DNA from: Betaproteobacteria bacterium | Lineage (GTDB): Bacteria > Pseudomonadota > Gammaproteobacteria > Burkholderiales > Casimicrobiaceae | DNA length: 32,536 nucleotides | NCBI GenBank assembly: GCA_018971195.1 | Contig: JAGXBK010000018.1 | Location: 1-32,536, forward strand | Reading direction: 5' to 3' | In this document: positions 29,202 to 32,536 of the stretch, in pieces | How the letters are laid out: each line of letters opens with the position of its first letter | Numbering within the stretch: the stretch's first letter is position 1 | Translations under genes and position numbers: made by a program | Notes under the pieces: generated by a model | Databases searched by the model: none | What the model was told of the DNA's origin: nothing | The model's input: the letters and a program-made list of their open reading frames with translations, nothing else

Positions 29202-29624
29202 CTACGCGCGCGATGCCCCGCGCGGACGTCGCCGCAGCGCGTCGACGCTCCACGGCCCCGGCCCGGCGAATGCAAGGTAGAGGAACAGGAAGCAGTAGAG
29301 CACCGCGGACTCGCCGTGGTTGAGCAGAGGAAGGAAGGCGTGCGGCGCGTGCGCCATGAAGTAGGCGAATGCCATCTCCCCGGACAGGACGAACGCCGCG
29401 GGCCCCGTGAACAGTCCGATCATCACCAGCGTGCCGCCGATCAGCTCCAGCAGGCCCGCCACGCCGATCAGCGAGAACAGCTGAAGATGGTCGAGGTTCT
29501 GGACGTCCGGAACGTGGAGGATCTTGGCGGACCCATGCGTCATGAACAGGAAACCGGCGACGATCCGCAGCACGCTCAGGATGCGGGGCGTCCAGACGTC
29601 GGGGATTGCTGAACTTGCGTACAC
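29202..29624 (-). CDS. DoxX family membrane protein
   Basis: ILSVLRIVAGFLFMTHGSAKIL...GVAGLLELIGGTLVMIGLFTGPAAFVLSGEMAFAYFMAHAP. Confidence 0.93.
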   Translation of the reverse strand: MYASSAIPDVWTPRILSVLRIVAGFLFMTHGSAKILHVPDVQNLDHLQLFSLIGVAGLLELIGGTLVMIGLFTGPAAFVLSGEMAFAYFMAHAPHAFLPLLNHGESAVLYCFLFLYLAFAGPGPWSVDALRRRPRGASRA

Positions 29625-29781
29625 GGGATTCTCCCTGGGGGTGGGCCCGAGGCCGTACGCTTCGTATGGTCACCGGGGGCCGAGGATAGGCAACGGCTTC
29701 GGAGGGAAAGTTCGCACCGGCGCGCACGATCGCCGCCGAGCGCGACGACGCGCGACCCGCCGCGTGCCCCGCGCCCGCCGG

Positions 29782-30834
29782 TCAGTCGGTGGGAATCTCG
29801 ATCACCAGGCCCGATTCGGCAGCCGCCGCGATGGCTTCGGTGACTCGCAGGTTGGCGAGACCGTCACGGGGTGAGACCAGCGGCTGCGCCTCGCCGCGGA
29901 CGACGGCGCCGAAATGCTCGAGCTGGCGGACCAGCGGATCGTCGCGGACCAGGTCCGCGACGCTGGTGTGAAACGGCTTCCACCACGAGCGGTCCTCGGC
30001 CCTGTCGTAGGTCTTGAGCCGCATCGTCGGGATCGACAGCGATCCGTACGTGCCCATCACGACGTAGCAGTCCTCGTCCGGATAGGTGGAATACGCCTCG
30101 TTCTCCTGCGAGGTCTGCTCCCAGCTCCTTGCACAGGCGGCGGTGTCGGAGAGCAGGAACGAGCCCAGCGCGCCGTTGGCGAAGCGCAGGTTGATCGATA
30201 CCGTGTCCTCGACCGGGAAGTGGCGCGCTGCATGGGAGGAGAATGCCTGCACTGCGACGATATCGCCGCAGAGCATGCGAAGGTTGTGGACTTCGTGGAT
30301 CATGTTGAGCAGGATCGGGCCACCGCCGATCTCGCGACGCCAGGGACCGTCGGCAAAGTACCCATCGGGCTTGAAGAACACCGCGCTGCCCATGACCCCG
30401 ACCAGCGATCCCAGCGTGCCGCGGGCGACGATCTCGCAGGCCCTGGCCATGATCGGGCTGTGCGCACGATGATGGCCGATCAGGATCGTCGTGCCGGCGA
30501 CTTCGGCGATCTTCACCAGCCGCTCGCCTTCCGCGACCGTGGGTGCGATCGGCTTCTCGAGGAGCATCGGCAATCCGGCCTCGATGCACGCCAATGCATG
30601 CTCGACGTGCAACGGGTTGGGGGTGGCGAGGATCACGCCGTCGGGCCGATCCTTCGCGATCAATTCACCCAGCGATCCGAATAGCGGCACGCCGGCTCGC
30701 GCGGCGACCGCGACCGCGGCGGGCGCCGGGTCGACGATCGCGGACAGGGTGCAGCTGGAACTTTTCTGCGCAACCGCCATGTGCGCGAGGCCGATGTAGC
30801 CGGCGCCGGCCACCGCGATGCGGGTCTTGGGCAC
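29782..30834 (-). CDS. Gfo/Idh/MocA family oxidoreductase
   Basis: RIAVAGAGYIGLAHMAVA, DGVILATPNPLHVEHALACIEAGLPMLLEKPIAPTVAEGERLV. Confidence 0.94.
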   Translation of the reverse strand: MPKTRIAVAGAGYIGLAHMAVAQKSSSCTLSAIVDPAPAAVAVAARAGVPLFGSLGELIAKDRPDGVILATPNPLHVEHALACIEAGLPMLLEKPIAPTVAEGERLVKIAEVAGTTILIGHHRAHSPIMARACEIVARGTLGSLVGVMGSAVFFKPDGYFADGPWRREIGGGPILLNMIHEVHNLRMLCGDIVAVQAFSSHAARHFPVEDTVSINLRFANGALGSFLLSDTAACARSWEQTSQENEAYSTYPDEDCYVVMGTYGSLSIPTMRLKTYDRAEDRSWWKPFHTSVADLVRDDPLVRQLEHFGAVVRGEAQPLVSPRDGLANLRVTEAIAAAAESGLVIEIPTD

Positions 30835-30837
30835 GGT

Positions 30838-31866
30838 TCAGGCTCTCCTGGAAGCTGTGCCGAAAGTGTAGCGCCAGCGCGCGAGGATCTCGTCGAGCCG
30901 CGTCGGAGGATCGGCGACCAGCGGTCGCGCGAAATCCCGCACCTGCTGCCGGTCGCGTTCGTCGTCGATGTATTCGACGGGAGATCGTCCGTCGATCCGC
31001 GCGAGCGTCAGCGCGGGCAGCAGGCTGGCAATCCGCGCTTCGAGTCCGGCGTTCGGCTCCCAGGTCGCGCCACTCAAGTAGGCTTCAGCGAACGCGCCGT
31101 AGCAGCCGAGATAGGCCCGCGACCACTGCGGCCGGGCAATGCATTTCAGCAGGAAGTGATTGAGACAGAACGCCGCGTCGAACGCGGGATCGCCATACCA
31201 CGCACACTCGGCGTCCAGGAACACCGGACCGCGCGGCCCGACCAGGATGTTCTTCGGGCTGACGTCGCCGTGCACCAGCGCGACCCGGGTCTGCGCAGTA
31301 CGCTGCGCAAGCACCTGCAGCCGGGCAGCGAGATCGGAATGGCGCGCCGCAGTCGCGAGCAGGTAGGGCTCGAGCCGGATCGCATGGAAGATCGCATCGG
31401 TTGCGAATCGTCGCGCGATGTCGGGGTCGCCCGCGCCCGCCGCATGCAGTCGGGCGAGGATCGCCCCGACCTGCGCCGCGGTCTGCCGCGATACAGTGCC
31501 GTCGAGCAGCAGGCGCTTCCACACCGGATAGTGCCCGGGGTCGAGGAACTCCATCGCGAAAATGCCCTGACGGGGATCGCTCGCGACCGGGGCGGGCACG
31601 GCCTGCGGGCAATGCGTCGACGCGAAGCCGATCCACGCCCATTCGTAGGCATTGCGCTCGATGGGCGCGAACCAGGGCTGTGCCACCTTGAGTTGCGGCA
31701 GCGCACGCTTGATGCACAGCGTCCGATCGGGAAGGTCGACGCGCCAGATGTCGGACGACACGCCACCGGCCAGCGGCGTCCATCGCGCATCGGCGTCGGA
31801 TTGCACGAGGCCGCGCCGGCGCAGGAACTCGCGCAGGCCGGCCGCCGGTTGCGCAACCGAAGTCAT
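30838..31866 (-). CDS. APH-family phosphotransferase (aminoglycoside phosphotransferase fold)
   Basis: VALVHGDVSPKNILVGPRGPVFLDAECAWYGDPAFDAAFCLNHFLLK (Brenner and DxD-type motifs); 3 bp from the Gfo/Idh gene. Confidence 0.92.
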   Translation of the reverse strand: MTSVAQPAAGLREFLRRRGLVQSDADARWTPLAGGVSSDIWRVDLPDRTLCIKRALPQLKVAQPWFAPIERNAYEWAWIGFASTHCPQAVPAPVASDPRQGIFAMEFLDPGHYPVWKRLLLDGTVSRQTAAQVGAILARLHAAGAGDPDIARRFATDAIFHAIRLEPYLLATAARHSDLAARLQVLAQRTAQTRVALVHGDVSPKNILVGPRGPVFLDAECAWYGDPAFDAAFCLNHFLLKCIARPQWSRAYLGCYGAFAEAYLSGATWEPNAGLEARIASLLPALTLARIDGRSPVEYIDDERDRQQVRDFARPLVADPPTRLDEILARWRYTFGTASRRA

Positions 31867-31930
31867 CGGATCATCGGGGCGCCGCGGCGAGCTTTTGCGT
31901 GACGGCGACACGAACGCACTGCGCGCAGCA

Positions 31931-32536
31931 TCAGGCGCGACAGGGCGCGAGCGCCGCGCTGCCTGCGTAGGGCGCAGCGGAGCGCTCCTCGATCCGCAGC
32001 AGCTGGTTGTACTTGGCGACGGTGCTCGACGTCCGCAGCGATCCGATCTTGATCTGCCCGGCCCCGGTGCCCACCGCGAGGTCCGACATGAAGGCATCCT
32101 CGGTCTCCCCCGAGCGCGCGGACACGATCGTCGCGTAACCCGCGGCTTTTGCCTGCGCGATGACGTCGAGCGTGCCGGTCAGCGTCCCGTTCTGGTTCGG
32201 CTTGACCAGTACGGCGTTGGCCACCCCCTCGCGCACTCCGCGCGCGACACGTTCCGGACTGGTCGTGAAGAGGTCGTCGCCGACGAGCTGCAACCTGCGA
32301 CCCAGCCGCTCGGTCAGGAGCTTCCACCCGGCCCAGTCCTCCTCGTCGAGGCCGTCTTCGACCGACACGATCGGGAAGTGCCGCGCCCAGGAATCGACCA
32401 TGCCGATCATCGCGTTGGTGTCGAGGTCGCGTCCCTCGCGTGCGAGGCGGTAGCGTCCGCCGCCAGCCTTCAGCGTCGTCGCTGCGACATCGATCGCGAT
32501 CGCGATGTCCTCGCCGGGGCGCAACCCGGCGCGCTC
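31931..32536 (-). CDS. Enolase-like protein (divergent paralogue), 5' end cut by window edge
   Basis: [17 protein letters not shown]...[40 protein letters not shown]...[76 protein letters not shown]. Confidence 0.9.
   Translation of the reverse strand, partial: ERAGLRPGEDIAIAIDVAATTLKAGGGRYRLAREGRDLDTNAMIGMVDSWARHFPIVSVEDGLDEEDWAGWKLLTERLGRRLQLVGDDLFTTSPERVARGVREGVANAVLVKPNQNGTLTGTLDVIAQAKAAGYATIVSARSGETEDAFMSDLAVGTGAGQIKIGSLRTSSTVAKYNQLLRIEERSAAPYAGSAALAPCRA

Overview
GC-rich proteobacterial chromosomal window, probably betaproteobacterial (inferred from gene content; no search was run). Conserved blocks: prfA (3' end cut) and hemA; a diverged RAYT-like protein; a soxCD pair; recG; a DUF4160/DUF2442 pair; ridA; an FMN alpha-hydroxy-acid dehydrogenase; tRNA-Ala(CGC); aldolase/cupin with a divergent LysR gene; UPF0149/SEC-C; an M16 peptidase; fuconolactonase-like amidohydrolase; HTH gene plus recC-recB-recD; a secreted isochorismatase-fold protein; DoxX; and a minus-strand enolase-like / APH-kinase / Gfo-Idh cluster cut by the window end. 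The stretch from the tRNA (9861) to about 15316 contains several truncated genes: an integrase N-terminal relic abutting the tRNA, an IS21-like end with a 25-bp-periodic repeat and istA 5' fragment, a 5'-truncated LuxR regulator abutting a truncated HAF-repeat gene, and a ParE C-terminal relic. I read it as a decayed integrative island. The most interesting points are the RAYT homologue that appears to have lost both its HUH and Tyr residues, the IS21-like repeat array, the enolase paralogue lacking the active-site His beside a kinase and a dehydrogenase, the HTH gene apparently co-transcribed with recCBD, and an isochorismatase-fold protein apparently lacking the catalytic Lys and Cys. No CRISPR array or unambiguous new defence system was seen.
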